The position numbers and the translations under genes were made by a program. From the NCBI RefSeq assembly GCF_900111075.1, contig NZ_FOFZ01000009.1, forward strand, positions 62,001 to 126,000: DNA of 64,000 bases, read 5' to 3'. A model generated the notes under the pieces. It did no database searches and was not told where the DNA came from. It saw nothing but the letters and a program-made list of their open reading frames with translations. The DNA is from Flavobacterium frigoris. GTDB taxonomy: Bacteria > Bacteroidota > Bacteroidia > Flavobacteriales > Flavobacteriaceae. Positions 16,664 to 25,490 of this stretch are shown one piece after another. Numbering within the stretch: the first letter of the stretch is position 1; each line of letters begins with the position of its first letter.

Positions 16664-18751
16664 CTAACCCTCCTGCACCAAATGTTGTAAATCAGGATCG
16701 TTTTTTATCCGTTCCAATTCACTTTCAATAATCGAAACAATATCCCGTTTTATCTGTTTGTAATTAGCCTCAATTTTGGCTTTCATCTGATCTTCACCAT
16801 TTTCATCAACGAAAGATAAGATAACAGGTATCTTTTTATATGCCTTAGTTTCTGAAGCTACTTTTTCATTATCTACAACAATTTCAGAATGGAAAATTTT
16901 CTGTTCAATGCGTTCATCAAAGTTATCTGAAACCGCTCCCACGAACATTCCTTGTGTAAGTGTAGAGATTTTAGAAGCTGGAATCAGACTGTCTAATTGT
17001 GTGGAAATCGAAGTTGATTTGTCATTTCGATTGATGGTTAGACTCTGGCGTTTCTGCAATACTTTCCCAAACCGTTCAGATAGGCTTTTGGCTGTTTCTC
17101 CCACAACCTGACCGCTAAAGATATTCCCCACAGTATTTTGGATAACTTTACTTTCCTTGTCACCATAATCACGTGTCAATTGCGAATAATCTTGAAAACC
17201 CAAACAGACCGCTACTTTATTACTTCTGGCTGTGGCTATCAAATTATCAAGTCCTCTGAAGTAAATTGTTGGCAACTCATCAATGATCACTGAGCTTTTC
17301 AATTTCCCTTTTTTATTGATTAGTTTTATAATTCTCGAATTGTACAAACCCAGTGCCGCAGAATAAATATTCTGACGGTCTGGGTTATTACCAACGCATA
17401 GAATTTTAGGCTCTTTTGGATTGTTAATGTCCAGCGAAAAATCATCTCCAGTCATAACCCAATAGAGTTGGGGCGAAATCATTCGTGACAACGGAATTTT
17501 TGCGGAAGCAATTTGTCCCTGTAACTGATCCTGCGCGCCACCTTGCCAAGCATCCATAAACGGCGATAAATAGTTTTCGAGATCAGGGTAGGAAGTAAGG
17601 ATGGTAAATACATCAACATATTTCTTGTTGAGTAATTCAATGGCATGCGGAAAAGTACAGTACTTTCCATTATCATAAATTTTCAGAAACCAGATTATGG
17701 CTGCTAATAATATAATCGGAGATTCCACAAAGAAATCCCCTTGTTTTTGTATCCAACTGCGGTTTAGGTTCAGCATAATGGTATAGGCAGATTCATAAGC
17801 ATCTGATATGTCTGTCATGAAATCTGGATTTATGGGATTACAACGGTGGCTTCTGCTAGGATCGTCAAAGTTGATAATATAGAACTTTGGTTTAACGATA
17901 TACTTATCGCTATGCTTTAATAAATGATTGTAAGCAATTGTCGAAAGATCATCGAATTTGAAATCGTAGATATACATCGAAAATCCTTTTTCAATGTGCT
18001 GCTTGATGTAGTTATTTATAATAGCATAACTTTTTCCAGATCCCGGTGTTCCTAGAACTATAGAGGCTCGAAATGGATTTACTACATTAATCCATCCTTG
18101 ATTCCATTTGCCTTTATAGTAAAATTTGGTTGGCAGATTAACGGAATATTCATTTTGCATCAATGTTGTTTCTTGCATAAAGCTTTCATTCTCATTATTA
18201 AAAACGTCATCCATGAGATTGGTGCGAAGCAAACGACTAATCCATACACCAGCTACCATCAACGAAATATAACCCACTGAGGTAGTCAAGATGTATAAAG
18301 TTATAGCCATTCCAACTGACAATTTCAATAAGGGTGTGTTGAGAAAGAAAAGTATAAATCCAATGATTAAGGCAATGTATATTTTTGTCCAACTAATTTT
18401 TTCGTTTTTTACTCCTTTTGTTCCCAAACAGCTTAAAGCTAACAACACCAGAGCAAAAATCTTGGTGTATAAGGTATGAGAGAACAGGCTTGCCGTACGC
18501 TGAAAATTACCTAGTATTTTATTGATAATTTCTAGCGTCCAACCTTTTTCTAAGAAAAAGCTATAACAAAACCAGTAAAAGTGCATCAATAATAATAGTA
18601 TGCCTACCGCACGCATGAAAGCCATTATTTTGGCGAGTCCTCTTAAATCGTCTTCTCCTTGCATAATTAAAAGGTTAAAAGTTAACAGGCGAAAGTAGAT
18701 CGAACGTAAAGGAATCTTTGGTAATTGGCCTCCATTGGCGTTCATTGGCAT
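16664..18751 (-). CDS. mobC: Type IV coupling protein MobC (VirD4/TraG-like)
   Basis: Up to 695 residues; the likely true start is Met30 (MQGEDDLRGLAKIMAFMRA, at 18664), giving 666. The N-terminus holds several membrane helices, then the Walker A motif LGTPGSGKSYAI and the Walker B-like SSVIIDELPT. A FQDYSQLTRDYG segment typical of coupling proteins follows. It would be the inner-membrane ATPase that delivers the relaxase-DNA complex to the mating channel. It is the last gene of the mobA-mobB-mobC operon, 17 bp after mobB using the longer start. The call rests on length, motifs and order. Confidence 0.9.
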   Translation of the reverse strand: MPMNANGGQLPKIPLRSIYFRLLTFNLLIMQGEDDLRGLAKIMAFMRAVGILLLLMHFYWFCYSFFLEKGWTLEIINKILGNFQRTASLFSHTLYTKIFALVLLALSCLGTKGVKNEKISWTKIYIALIIGFILFFLNTPLLKLSVGMAITLYILTTSVGYISLMVAGVWISRLLRTNLMDDVFNNENESFMQETTLMQNEYSVNLPTKFYYKGKWNQGWINVVNPFRASIVLGTPGSGKSYAIINNYIKQHIEKGFSMYIYDFKFDDLSTIAYNHLLKHSDKYIVKPKFYIINFDDPSRSHRCNPINPDFMTDISDAYESAYTIMLNLNRSWIQKQGDFFVESPIILLAAIIWFLKIYDNGKYCTFPHAIELLNKKYVDVFTILTSYPDLENYLSPFMDAWQGGAQDQLQGQIASAKIPLSRMISPQLYWVMTGDDFSLDINNPKEPKILCVGNNPDRQNIYSAALGLYNSRIIKLINKKGKLKSSVIIDELPTIYFRGLDNLIATARSNKVAVCLGFQDYSQLTRDYGDKESKVIQNTVGNIFSGQVVGETAKSLSERFGKVLQKRQSLTINRNDKSTSISTQLDSLIPASKISTLTQGMFVGAVSDNFDERIEQKIFHSEIVVDNEKVASETKAYKKIPVILSFVDENGEDQMKAKIEANYKQIKRDIVSIIESELERIKNDPDLQHLVQEG

Positions 18752-18768
18752 TTGTTGTCTCGCTGAAA

Positions 18769-20085
18769 CTATTTCTTGCCGCGACGATTGTTTCGTTTCG
18801 CCTTTTTCTTCATTTGATTAGCAAATGCTTGCTCTTCATAATCTTCACCTTGAGCATTTGGTAATAAACTTCCAAGACTTTCTATAAGTCCACAATCAGT
18901 ATTAGAATGTATTGAATTATTTCCATTATGAAAATCGAAAAGAGCGTGTGGTTTTTCATTTTCTGGTTTAGAATCTTTCTCTTGATTTTTGGATAAGTCT
19001 ATTTTATTAATCTTACTATCATTCTGAACTTTTTGAGTTCCATCATTTTTCCATAACTCATTAAAAACGTTGGCAGATAAATTTTTACTCAATTGTGATC
19101 CATTCCATACAGTGCGAGATTCGTGGTCAATAAAAGTCATTCCGTAAATGCGTCCTTGGTCATTTCTTCGAACAATCGTATTTACACCTTGCTCTAGTAG
19201 CTGTTTCTTAAAATCGGTTTCATTATAAGAGGTATGAATGGCAACTTCGATCGTTTTTTTTAGGATCTCTTTTGCAGGTTCAGTTTTCATTTTTTCTTTC
19301 GATTGTTCGAAATGATTTTGCAAACTGTCCATACCAGCCTGTTTTCCAAAGAGAGAAGATTTAAACGGATTTGTTGCTTTTTCTCCTTTTTCATCCAATA
19401 CAAAATAAACGAGTCCTTGCTTAGTCCGACCTTGAATTTCACCTGTTATTTGTTCGGCAGTGATATTGAATAGTGAAAGTAATGCGTTATATGCTCCTAA
19501 ACTTTGATACTTATAATACTTTGGTAAATGCCGAATTACCGATGCTATTTGACTTTTTACATTGGCTTCTTTGTAGTCAACGGGTTTAAAAATAACTTCT
19601 TTTGAATTGTGGTTCTTTTCAGTAGCAGGAAGCAATTGATATTTTTGTTCCAATTCGCGACAGGCATTCATAGAACGTAATTTTTCATAGGAATCAGGTA
19701 ACTTTTTACCGTAACGATCTACGCAGGTCGAAACGATATGTATGTGGGTTCGCTCAATATCAGTATGTTTAAATACTACATACGGTTGGTCTCCATAGCC
19801 CATAAGTTCCATATAATCTTTAGCTATTAGTTTAAAGTTTTCATCACTAACGTTGTCTTTTGGATTTGGATTGAGTGAGATATGCAAAACAGGTTTTTCT
19901 GTTCTTTTATTTGCCATTAAATAAGGTTCAAAAGAGCTGTATAATTGGTTAACAGTAAACTGTCCATTGACTGTTTCTCTTATTCTATTGTTCGCTAGTA
20001 TTGCTCCATTTTCTTGGTCAACTTTTAGTTGATTATAAGAAAGCGCGCCAATTATATTTGCTCCACGACCAATTTTAGCTATCAT
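18769..20085 (-). CDS. mobB: Conjugative relaxase MobB (MOBP type)
   Basis: 438 residues. The N-terminal relaxase domain has a candidate catalytic tyrosine in GALSYNQLKVD (Tyr17) and the metal-binding HxH motif in ERTHIHIVST near residue 115. The C-terminus is helical and lysine-rich, ending KKKAKRNNRRGKK, which suits DNA binding. It nicks one strand at oriT, stays covalently bound and pilots it into the recipient. Its start overlaps the end of mobA by 4 bp, so the two are coupled. The hairpin cluster at 20576-20724 upstream of mobA is the candidate substrate. Confidence 0.9.
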   Translation of the reverse strand: MIAKIGRGANIIGALSYNQLKVDQENGAILANNRIRETVNGQFTVNQLYSSFEPYLMANKRTEKPVLHISLNPNPKDNVSDENFKLIAKDYMELMGYGDQPYVVFKHTDIERTHIHIVSTCVDRYGKKLPDSYEKLRSMNACRELEQKYQLLPATEKNHNSKEVIFKPVDYKEANVKSQIASVIRHLPKYYKYQSLGAYNALLSLFNITAEQITGEIQGRTKQGLVYFVLDEKGEKATNPFKSSLFGKQAGMDSLQNHFEQSKEKMKTEPAKEILKKTIEVAIHTSYNETDFKKQLLEQGVNTIVRRNDQGRIYGMTFIDHESRTVWNGSQLSKNLSANVFNELWKNDGTQKVQNDSKINKIDLSKNQEKDSKPENEKPHALFDFHNGNNSIHSNTDCGLIESLGSLLPNAQGEDYEEQAFANQMKKKAKRNNRRGKK

Positions 20086-20528
20086 TTTTCTTCTTTTTTT
20101 AAATGTTTTAATTCAAACTCAGCTGTTAATTGAGTGATAGCGTGACATAACTGAACTAATTCTATTGTTTGTTTTTCCAATTTAAAGAGGTAAGCTGCTG
20201 CTTTCTTTTCAGAAAAATTGCGGTATAATATCTTCACAATTTGATTGTAATTAACACCAACCGCACGAAACTGACCATATAAAGTGGTTAAGCGCATATA
20301 ATAATCCATTGCCGCCATATCTACTTTTACCGTTTTTATTTGCTTTTCAAATAGTACCGAAGTAATAAAACGAGCTTTATTGTCTAATCCAGAAGCATCA
20401 AAAAGCGAAAGGAATTTAGCATTTTCCTGATCCGTTAAACGAAAAACATAACGATGAATGCTAGGATCCTTTTTGGGATTCCTACCGCCTTTATGTTGTT
20501 TTTTGTTCTCTTGATTCTCCATCATCAT
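20082..20528 (-). CDS. mobA: Mobilisation accessory protein MobA
   Basis: 148 residues. A basic N-terminus (NKKQHKGGRNPKKDPSIHRY) leads into a ribbon-helix-helix-like region and a helical C-terminus containing VGVNYNQIVKILYRNFSEKK. This is the Bacteroidota MobA/relaxosome accessory type (plasmid mobilization relaxosome protein, MobC-like in other nomenclature). It should bind oriT DNA and help MobB nick. It is the first gene of the operon, directly beside the hairpin cluster. Confidence 0.85.
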   Translation of the reverse strand: MMMENQENKKQHKGGRNPKKDPSIHRYVFRLTDQENAKFLSLFDASGLDNKARFITSVLFEKQIKTVKVDMAAMDYYMRLTTLYGQFRAVGVNYNQIVKILYRNFSEKKAAAYLFKLEKQTIELVQLCHAITQLTAEFELKHLKKEEK

Positions 20529-20575
20529 TCCAATTTTAATTTTTAGAAAACCCCGACTTCGGAGGGAGTTTTAGC

Positions 20576-20724
20576 CCCGCCGCGGCGGGCAAGTTGTTTT
20601 GAGGCACGGAATTCATTTCGAGTGCCTCAAAACACAACTTGCTCTGTTCTGGTGAACAGATAATCCGCCCGCCTGCCGGCGGAACTAGATTTAGTATAGC
20701 AGGGAAAAAACGGCTTTAGGCCGT
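20576..20724. other. Candidate origin of transfer: cluster of five hairpins
   Basis: Five inverted repeats lie head to tail, in DNA much richer in GC than its surroundings. They are: CCCGCCGCGGCGGG (20576-20589, perfect palindrome); GCAAGTTG..TTTTGAGGCAC paired with GTGCCTCAAAACACAACTTGC split by 14 bases (20589-20642, 19-bp stem with a 2-base bulge); TCTGTTC-tggt-GAACAGA (20643-20660); TCCGCC and GGCGGA (20664-20683); AACGGC-tttag-GCCGTT (about 20709-20725). Position just ahead of mobA and between divergent mob and tra operons is typical for oriT. The nic site cannot be assigned. Confidence 0.55.
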
Positions 20725-20899
20725 TCCAGTTCTTATCCAGATATTGATTTGATCCTTTCATTGGTTCATTGATTTTCTCCTTTTACAAAGTAAGTCATTG
20801 AATTTTTTAAAGTTATGCCTGTAGGATTAGACAAATCGTGTCACTAAAAGCCAAGAACAACCACAATGTTAAATGGACTTTTATCGCTCTGTTTCTTTG

Positions 20900-21200
20900 T
20901 GCTTATAAACAAACAGGAATACCTAGTTAGCTATGTACGTAACAACATAATTACATAAGTATCACTATAGAAAAGTACAGACATACAGTTATAACTAGAT
21001 AGGAATTGAGCTAGATAGTTATATGATTAAGTACAGATGTACTTAAGTTTCTAGGTACTCCTGCAGATAAATATTCATGGAATTGCCTACAGATATCAAT
21101 AAATAATGCAATGTGCAGATATTTTGTTAAATGCCTACTTAACTACATAAAATCATAGATAAAGAGGTACACACCCATTGCTGTAGCTAACTAATTGAAG
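20900..21200. repeat. Iteron-like short repeats upstream of traA
   Basis: About 300 bp with many recurring short words. CTAGATAG and AAGTACAGA occur twice each. CAGATA occurs three times and TGCCTAC twice. A palindromic AAGTACAGATGTACTTAAG lies near 21031. Copies are spread with irregular spacing. The next gene is a ParA-type ATPase, so these could be partition (parS-like) or autoregulation sites. They could also extend the oriT. There is no coding capacity in 20529-21251. Confidence 0.4.
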
Positions 21201-21251
21201 AAATACAAATACAAGTAAATACCGATATAAATAATTAAAAACAATGGAACT

Positions 21252-22019
21252 ATGAATGCAAATCACAACACAAAATTTATCGCTTTTTCTTCTCAAAAAG
21301 GAGGTGTCGGAAAAAGTACGTTTACAACATTAGTTGCAAGTACATTGCACTATCGATTAGGTTATAATGTAGCCGTCTTTGATGCCGATTTTCCGCAACA
21401 TAGTTTGTTTAAAATGAAATCTCGTGATTTGGCCATGGTAATGGAAAATGAGCATTTGAAAAAACTAGCCTACAAACAATTTACCACCATCAAAAAAAAA
21501 GCCTATCCCATTCTACAGCACAAAGCGGAAAGCGTATTGGAGGCTGCTCAGGAATTTTTAAATAATACTACTGTACCAATTGATGTTCTATTTTTTGATC
21601 TCCCTGGAACGGTGAATACTCCTGGTATTCTGAAAGCTTTGGCAGGAATGCACCACATTTTTACGCCAATAACGGCTGATCGTTTGGTTATGGAAAGCAC
21701 ACTCATTTTTACGCAGCTATTGCAAGATGTAATTATGAAAAAAGGAGCAACTTCTATAGAAACTATTAACCTGTTTTGGAATCAGGTGGACGGTAGAGAA
21801 AGTACGCCTTTGTACAAAGTTTACAATCAACTAATCGAGCAATTGGGATTAAGTTTAATGCAAAGCCAAATTAAGAACAGCACTCGCTTTCGTAAAGAAA
21901 GTGAAGAACATAGCAAAACTGTATTTCGTTCTACTGTAATGCCACCCGATGAACGTTTGATGAAAGCCTGTCAGTTAGATCAATTCATAAACGAATTTTT
22001 AGAAATCATTCAATTATAG
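21252..22019 (+). CDS. traA: ParA-family ATPase TraA
   Basis: 255 residues. It has a deviant Walker A motif QKGGVGKSTF (Lys21), then VAVFDADFPQHS and FFDLPG, which fits the ParA/MinD class. This matches TraA, the first gene of the CTnDOT transfer operon. ParA proteins use ATP-dependent DNA binding to position DNA or partner complexes. A second gene (DUF3408) starts 4 bp downstream, so the pair may act together on the repeats upstream. Call supported by motifs and operon order. Confidence 0.88.
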   Translation: MNANHNTKFIAFSSQKGGVGKSTFTTLVASTLHYRLGYNVAVFDADFPQHSLFKMKSRDLAMVMENEHLKKLAYKQFTTIKKKAYPILQHKAESVLEAAQEFLNNTTVPIDVLFFDLPGTVNTPGILKALAGMHHIFTPITADRLVMESTLIFTQLLQDVIMKKGATSIETINLFWNQVDGRESTPLYKVYNQLIEQLGLSLMQSQIKNSTRFRKESEEHSKTVFRSTVMPPDERLMKACQLDQFINEFLEIIQL

Positions 22020-22023
22020 AATT

Positions 22024-22449
22024 ATGGAGAAAGAAAACAAGAAAAAAAACACTCCCGAAATTAACGAAGAGTTGATGATGAACCTGATGGTGGATGGTAT
22101 AAAAAAAGAAGGGTTGCAATTTCCGATAGAAAAGGAAACTGAAAACGGGAATTATAAAGAACCTCCCAAAGAGAAAACCATGATTAAGGAAAAGAGTAGG
22201 GGCAAACGGGTAAACGAAGGGGATTACGAAAGTATCTTTTTCAAAAGAATTGACACCAATGCACGTGACGGAAAAACCGTCTATATCAGACCTGATTTTC
22301 ACGAAAAACTATCCCGTATCGTTCAGGTGATTGGCGAAGACAAGATTACTATCTATGCTTATTTAGACAATTTACTGGATTACCATTTTCAGGAATTTGG
22401 TGAGCAGATTACCAAGAGTTTTAACGATAAATACAAACCCATTTTATAA
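22024..22449 (+). CDS. traB: DUF3408-type transfer protein TraB-like
   Basis: 141 residues. The first 80 are charged and probably disordered. The last 60 (YIRPDFHEKLSRIVQVIGED, then KITIYAYLDNLLDYHF) form the DUF3408 ribbon-helix-helix-like fold found beside TraA in Bacteroidota conjugative elements. It starts 4 bp after traA and is likely the DNA-binding partner of the ParA protein. Numbering as traB follows CTnDOT usage and is less sure than the family. Confidence 0.75.
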   Translation: MEKENKKKNTPEINEELMMNLMVDGIKKEGLQFPIEKETENGNYKEPPKEKTMIKEKSRGKRVNEGDYESIFFKRIDTNARDGKTVYIRPDFHEKLSRIVQVIGEDKITIYAYLDNLLDYHFQEFGEQITKSFNDKYKPIL

Positions 22450-22456
22450 TGAAGTT

Positions 22457-23089
22457 ATGGAAACAGTAATCGTAATTTGTTTGCTTATCATAATTGTACT
22501 ACTGTTACAAGATAAAATTGTCATTAAGAAATATCCTGAACAAAAGCCAGTACAAGAAAAAAGTAATCCAAATCTACCCGATATTATGGGACAACCCAAG
22601 CCGCAACGAAGTCTTTCAGTGCCAATGAGTACCAATGAAAGTCAAAAGCTAGAGCAGGAACATAAAACGGATAATTTTGATATTGAAATCGACGAAGAAA
22701 AAGTCGATGAACAAATTTCACAAGAAGAACTGGATGAAGTTTTTAGGAATGTACCTGATTTTGAGAATGAAGAAGAAGAATGGAATAGTTATGGAATATC
22801 TGATGGCGAAAATGGTTTTGCCCAAGGGGTTACCTTTGAAGAATTAAGCACTGTAAAAACGTTGTTAAAAAAAGAGAAAATGAGACCCTCTCAAAAGGAA
22901 ACAGCCGCAGTCCTACTTCAGAAAATACAAGGAACCGAATTATTCGACCTATTGGAAAATTCTATAGAAGATGCTTCTCAAAAAATAGCCAAGCTGCTTG
23001 ACGGTACACTTTCTTCAGAGACGGATTCTGGTTCTTCTATTTTGCATAAAAATGATTTGGAAGATTTTGATATTGGGGAGTTTATTTAG
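22457..23089 (+). CDS. Conjugative transfer protein, TraD-like (membrane-anchored)
   Basis: I place the start at ATG 22457 (METVIVICLLIIIVLLL), giving 210 residues. The start gives a clean N-terminal membrane anchor and a 7-bp gap after traB. The body is acidic (EIDEEKVDEQISQEELDEVF) and ends with a helical segment containing FEELSTVKTLLKKEKMRPSQ. Position after traA-traB matches the TraD-type genes of CTnDOT-like elements. The function is not known. The transfer operon is interrupted after this gene by 15 kb of cargo. Confidence 0.6.
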   Translation: METVIVICLLIIIVLLLQDKIVIKKYPEQKPVQEKSNPNLPDIMGQPKPQRSLSVPMSTNESQKLEQEHKTDNFDIEIDEEKVDEQISQEELDEVFRNVPDFENEEEEWNSYGISDGENGFAQGVTFEELSTVKTLLKKEKMRPSQKETAAVLLQKIQGTELFDLLENSIEDASQKIAKLLDGTLSSETDSGSSILHKNDLEDFDIGEFI

Positions 23090-23318
23090 GCTCCCCAATA
23101 TTTTTCAGAATCTTAAATAGTAATTTAGTAATATTTAATTATAAAGTAATTCATAAAGATTTCAGTCAACCTTCGTTATCAACTCTAATTATTTTATAAT
23201 CTCCGTAACCCTTTCATTATTAAGTACATTATTTCATGTATGTTTTTGCTACAAAACAATATTTTATTTTCCTCAATGCTAAGTTTATTTAATTCCGATA
23301 ACTTATTAAGATTGAATT

Positions 23319-24047
23319 TTAAAAACTCTTCTTTGGACCTACTATCGTAGTCACTTTTCCACCTTCTTTAATGATTTCAAAAGCATCAAAGGTGTACTCA
23401 TTCCCTAAAGTGTCAAAAACAATATCCAAATTGTTTGCAACCTCTTTATAATCTTCAGGTTTATAATCGATTACTCGGTCAGCACCCAAAGCTTTGACCC
23501 AGTCTACATTTTCGCTGCTGGTAGTCGTATATACGATAGCTCCTTTAGCTTTAGCATATTGAATTGCAAAGCTACCTACACCACCAGCCTCAGCATGAAT
23601 AAGAATTCTATCATTCTCTTTAATGCCAACGCTCTCCAAGGCTTATATTGGTGTAAGTGCTGTTAATGTAAGTGCTGCTGCTTCTTCGAAAGAACTATTT
23701 TTGGTTTTTTTAGCAACTAGGTCACTATTTACACTTACAAATTCTGCAATAGTACCCATTTTTTCTTGTGGCACTCTGGAAAAGGCTTCATCTCCTATTT
23801 AGAAATTGTTTACATCTGCACCTTTCTCAACCACCACACTACATACGTCAAAACCTATTGCGCTTGGTAAGTTTAAAGAAATCATCTCTTTCAGTTTACT
23901 TTCTACCATTTTGTAATCGATAGTATTTAACGAAGCTGCTTTAACTTCAACTAAAATATCATTTTGTTTTAAAGAAGGTTTTTCGATCTCATTGATGGAT
24001 AAGCTGTCTTTAATTTTACTGTATTTCACGATTTTTAGTGCTTTCAT
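23319..24047 (-). pseudogene. NADP-dependent zinc-type alcohol dehydrogenase/quinone oxidoreductase, broken
   Basis: The single reading frame from ATG 24047 to TAA 23319 (243 codons) is the N-terminal three quarters of a medium-chain NAD(P)H:quinone reductase. It shows VEVKAASLNTIDYKM, then the Rossmann motif HAEAGGVGSFAIQYAKAKGA. Two in-frame TAA codons interrupt it. One follows DVNNF (a Lys AAA would be expected) and one follows TALTPI (a Gln CAA would be expected). It also stops about 90 residues short of the usual C-terminus. The frame is otherwise intact, so inactivation looks recent. Remnant of the stress cargo. Confidence 0.8.
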
Positions 24048-24558
24048 GTAAATTATTATTTATTATCTAGCTTTTAGTTTTCTAAAAAACTATCGATTAG
24101 CTAGCTTAACATCTTTATTTAGATAAGTATTGAGAAGCTCTTCCCAAACATCAACCGTGTTATTTTCTAATCTTTATCTTTCCAATTAGATCTAACAGTA
24201 TGTTTTTTTATTTTGCGGAATCTCATCTATGATTGCCAGGTGCCAAATGACCAAAGGATTCAAGCTATGAGAACTAGTTGAAATAAAAGACTGAACAATA
24301 GTGTCTTATCGGAATGTAAAGTGCCAAAAGTATTTTTTTTATCAAGATATTAACCAATATTTTCAGAAAAAAATAAAATAAAAATTAACGCCATTAGGAG
24401 ACAAAATATGTTTTGGGTTATTGTCGTTTTTATGTTTTTTTTTCATGATTTATTGCTATTGGATGCGTTTGTATCGTACACAATATGAATTTAAGGAGAT
24501 TTTTATATAATTCTAAATTCGAGAAAAGAACATAAATAGTTAAAGACGTTTTAACAGA
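24048..24558. other. Gene-poor stretch, possible small-gene remnant
   Basis: No intact gene. On the minus strand around 24110-24270 a frame reads WHLAIIDEIPQNKK, stops, then NTVDVWEELLNTYLNKDVK. This has protein-like composition but three stop codons. It may be the rest of a decayed gene that preceded the broken oxidoreductase. I cannot name its family. Confidence 0.3.
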
Positions 24559-25227
24559 TTATTTCTCAAAAACTACTGCATCAGTTTTCGCTCCTAATTG
24601 GGCGAGTGCTTCTGAGATGGCTGTTACAAATTGTGGTGGACCACAAACATAGAAGTGCTGTTTAAAGTTATCTATTTTTTCTTTTAGAAAAGTATAGTCA
24701 ATCCTACCATTTTCATAACCCTCTTTTTTTTCATCAGTGAGCGTGTTGATGAAATTCTTACCGAGCATTTCATTAAATTCTTTTTTCAGAATTATATCAC
24801 TTTCGGTCTTGTTTGTATAAATGAGTTTATTGTTAGCAATTTTTTCATCAGCTTGTAACTGCCGCAAAATTGCAATGAATGGTGTGACACCTGCACCACC
24901 AGCAATGAATACCCCTTCGCCTTTATATTCAATTGCGCCCCAAACATCACGGATGATAAGTTCGTCACCGTTCTTTAATTTTCCCAATTCTTTTGTAACT
25001 CCGTTATGACTATCATAAATTTTAATTGTAAATTCTAGATGTTTATTATCATTTAAACTAGTAAATGTAAAAGGTCGTTTTTCATTTTTAAGTGCAGGAG
25101 TATTTATGGACACCTCGGTTGCCTGTCCCGATATGAATTTGAAACCTTCTGGCTTTTGTATTGTGAATCGCTTTACATCATGTGTTACTGACTCCACTGA
25201 AATTATTTTTACAATATGATTTTTCAT
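24559..25227 (-). CDS. FAD/NAD(P)-binding ferredoxin reductase-like oxidoreductase
   Basis: 222 residues with the ferredoxin-NADP reductase fold. The FAD-binding motif is RPFTFTS (residues about 52-58), the NAD(P)-binding motif is GGAGVTPF, and the C-terminal VCGPPQF motif is present. Length matches the compact flavodoxin/ferredoxin reductase group. It would pass electrons between NAD(P)H and a small redox partner not seen here. It heads a minus-strand set with the broken oxidoreductase downstream and the PRC-barrel genes upstream. Confidence 0.85.
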   Translation of the reverse strand: MKNHIVKIISVESVTHDVKRFTIQKPEGFKFISGQATEVSINTPALKNEKRPFTFTSLNDNKHLEFTIKIYDSHNGVTKELGKLKNGDELIIRDVWGAIEYKGEGVFIAGGAGVTPFIAILRQLQADEKIANNKLIYTNKTESDIILKKEFNEMLGKNFINTLTDEKKEGYENGRIDYTFLKEKIDNFKQHFYVCGPPQFVTAISEALAQLGAKTDAVVFEK

Positions 25228-25258
25228 TGTGTTTATTTATTAGGAATTATTGGTATAC

Positions 25259-25483
25259 TCAAGAATTAACTCTTCCTTTCAATCGAATATCAATTCTTTT
25301 TTTCTTAACGGTTAATCGCTTCATTACATCCATTAAGGTTGCTTCTTTTGTCTTCTTATAGATCTTGTTGATTGCTAATACAAGCCGTTTCGCTTCTCTT
25401 GAAGCTGTCACTCTATCACTATTAGACATATGACTCATTTTAGCTTTTTCAAAAACGGCTGCTTCTTGTAAAATTTCCATAAT
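25259..25483 (-). CDS. Small uncharacterised basic protein, 74 aa
   Basis: Best start is ATG 25483 (MEILQEAAVFEKAKMSHMSN), 7 bp after the PRC-barrel gene ends. It is helical, then very basic: IYKKTKEATLMDVMKRLTVK followed by KKRIDIRLKGR. No family is known to me. A decayed copy of its C-terminal half lies at 32121-32230. It is probably expressed with the PRC-barrel gene and may belong to the same stress function. Confidence 0.6.
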   Translation of the reverse strand: MMEILQEAAVFEKAKMSHMSNSDRVTASREAKRLVLAINKIYKKTKEATLMDVMKRLTVKKKRIDIRLKGRVNS

Positions 25484-25490
25484 TGTTATT

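Noticed and set aside
22006..22302. 98-residue minus-strand frame
   Set aside because: Antisense to traB; phenylalanine-rich translation of a lysine-rich gene.
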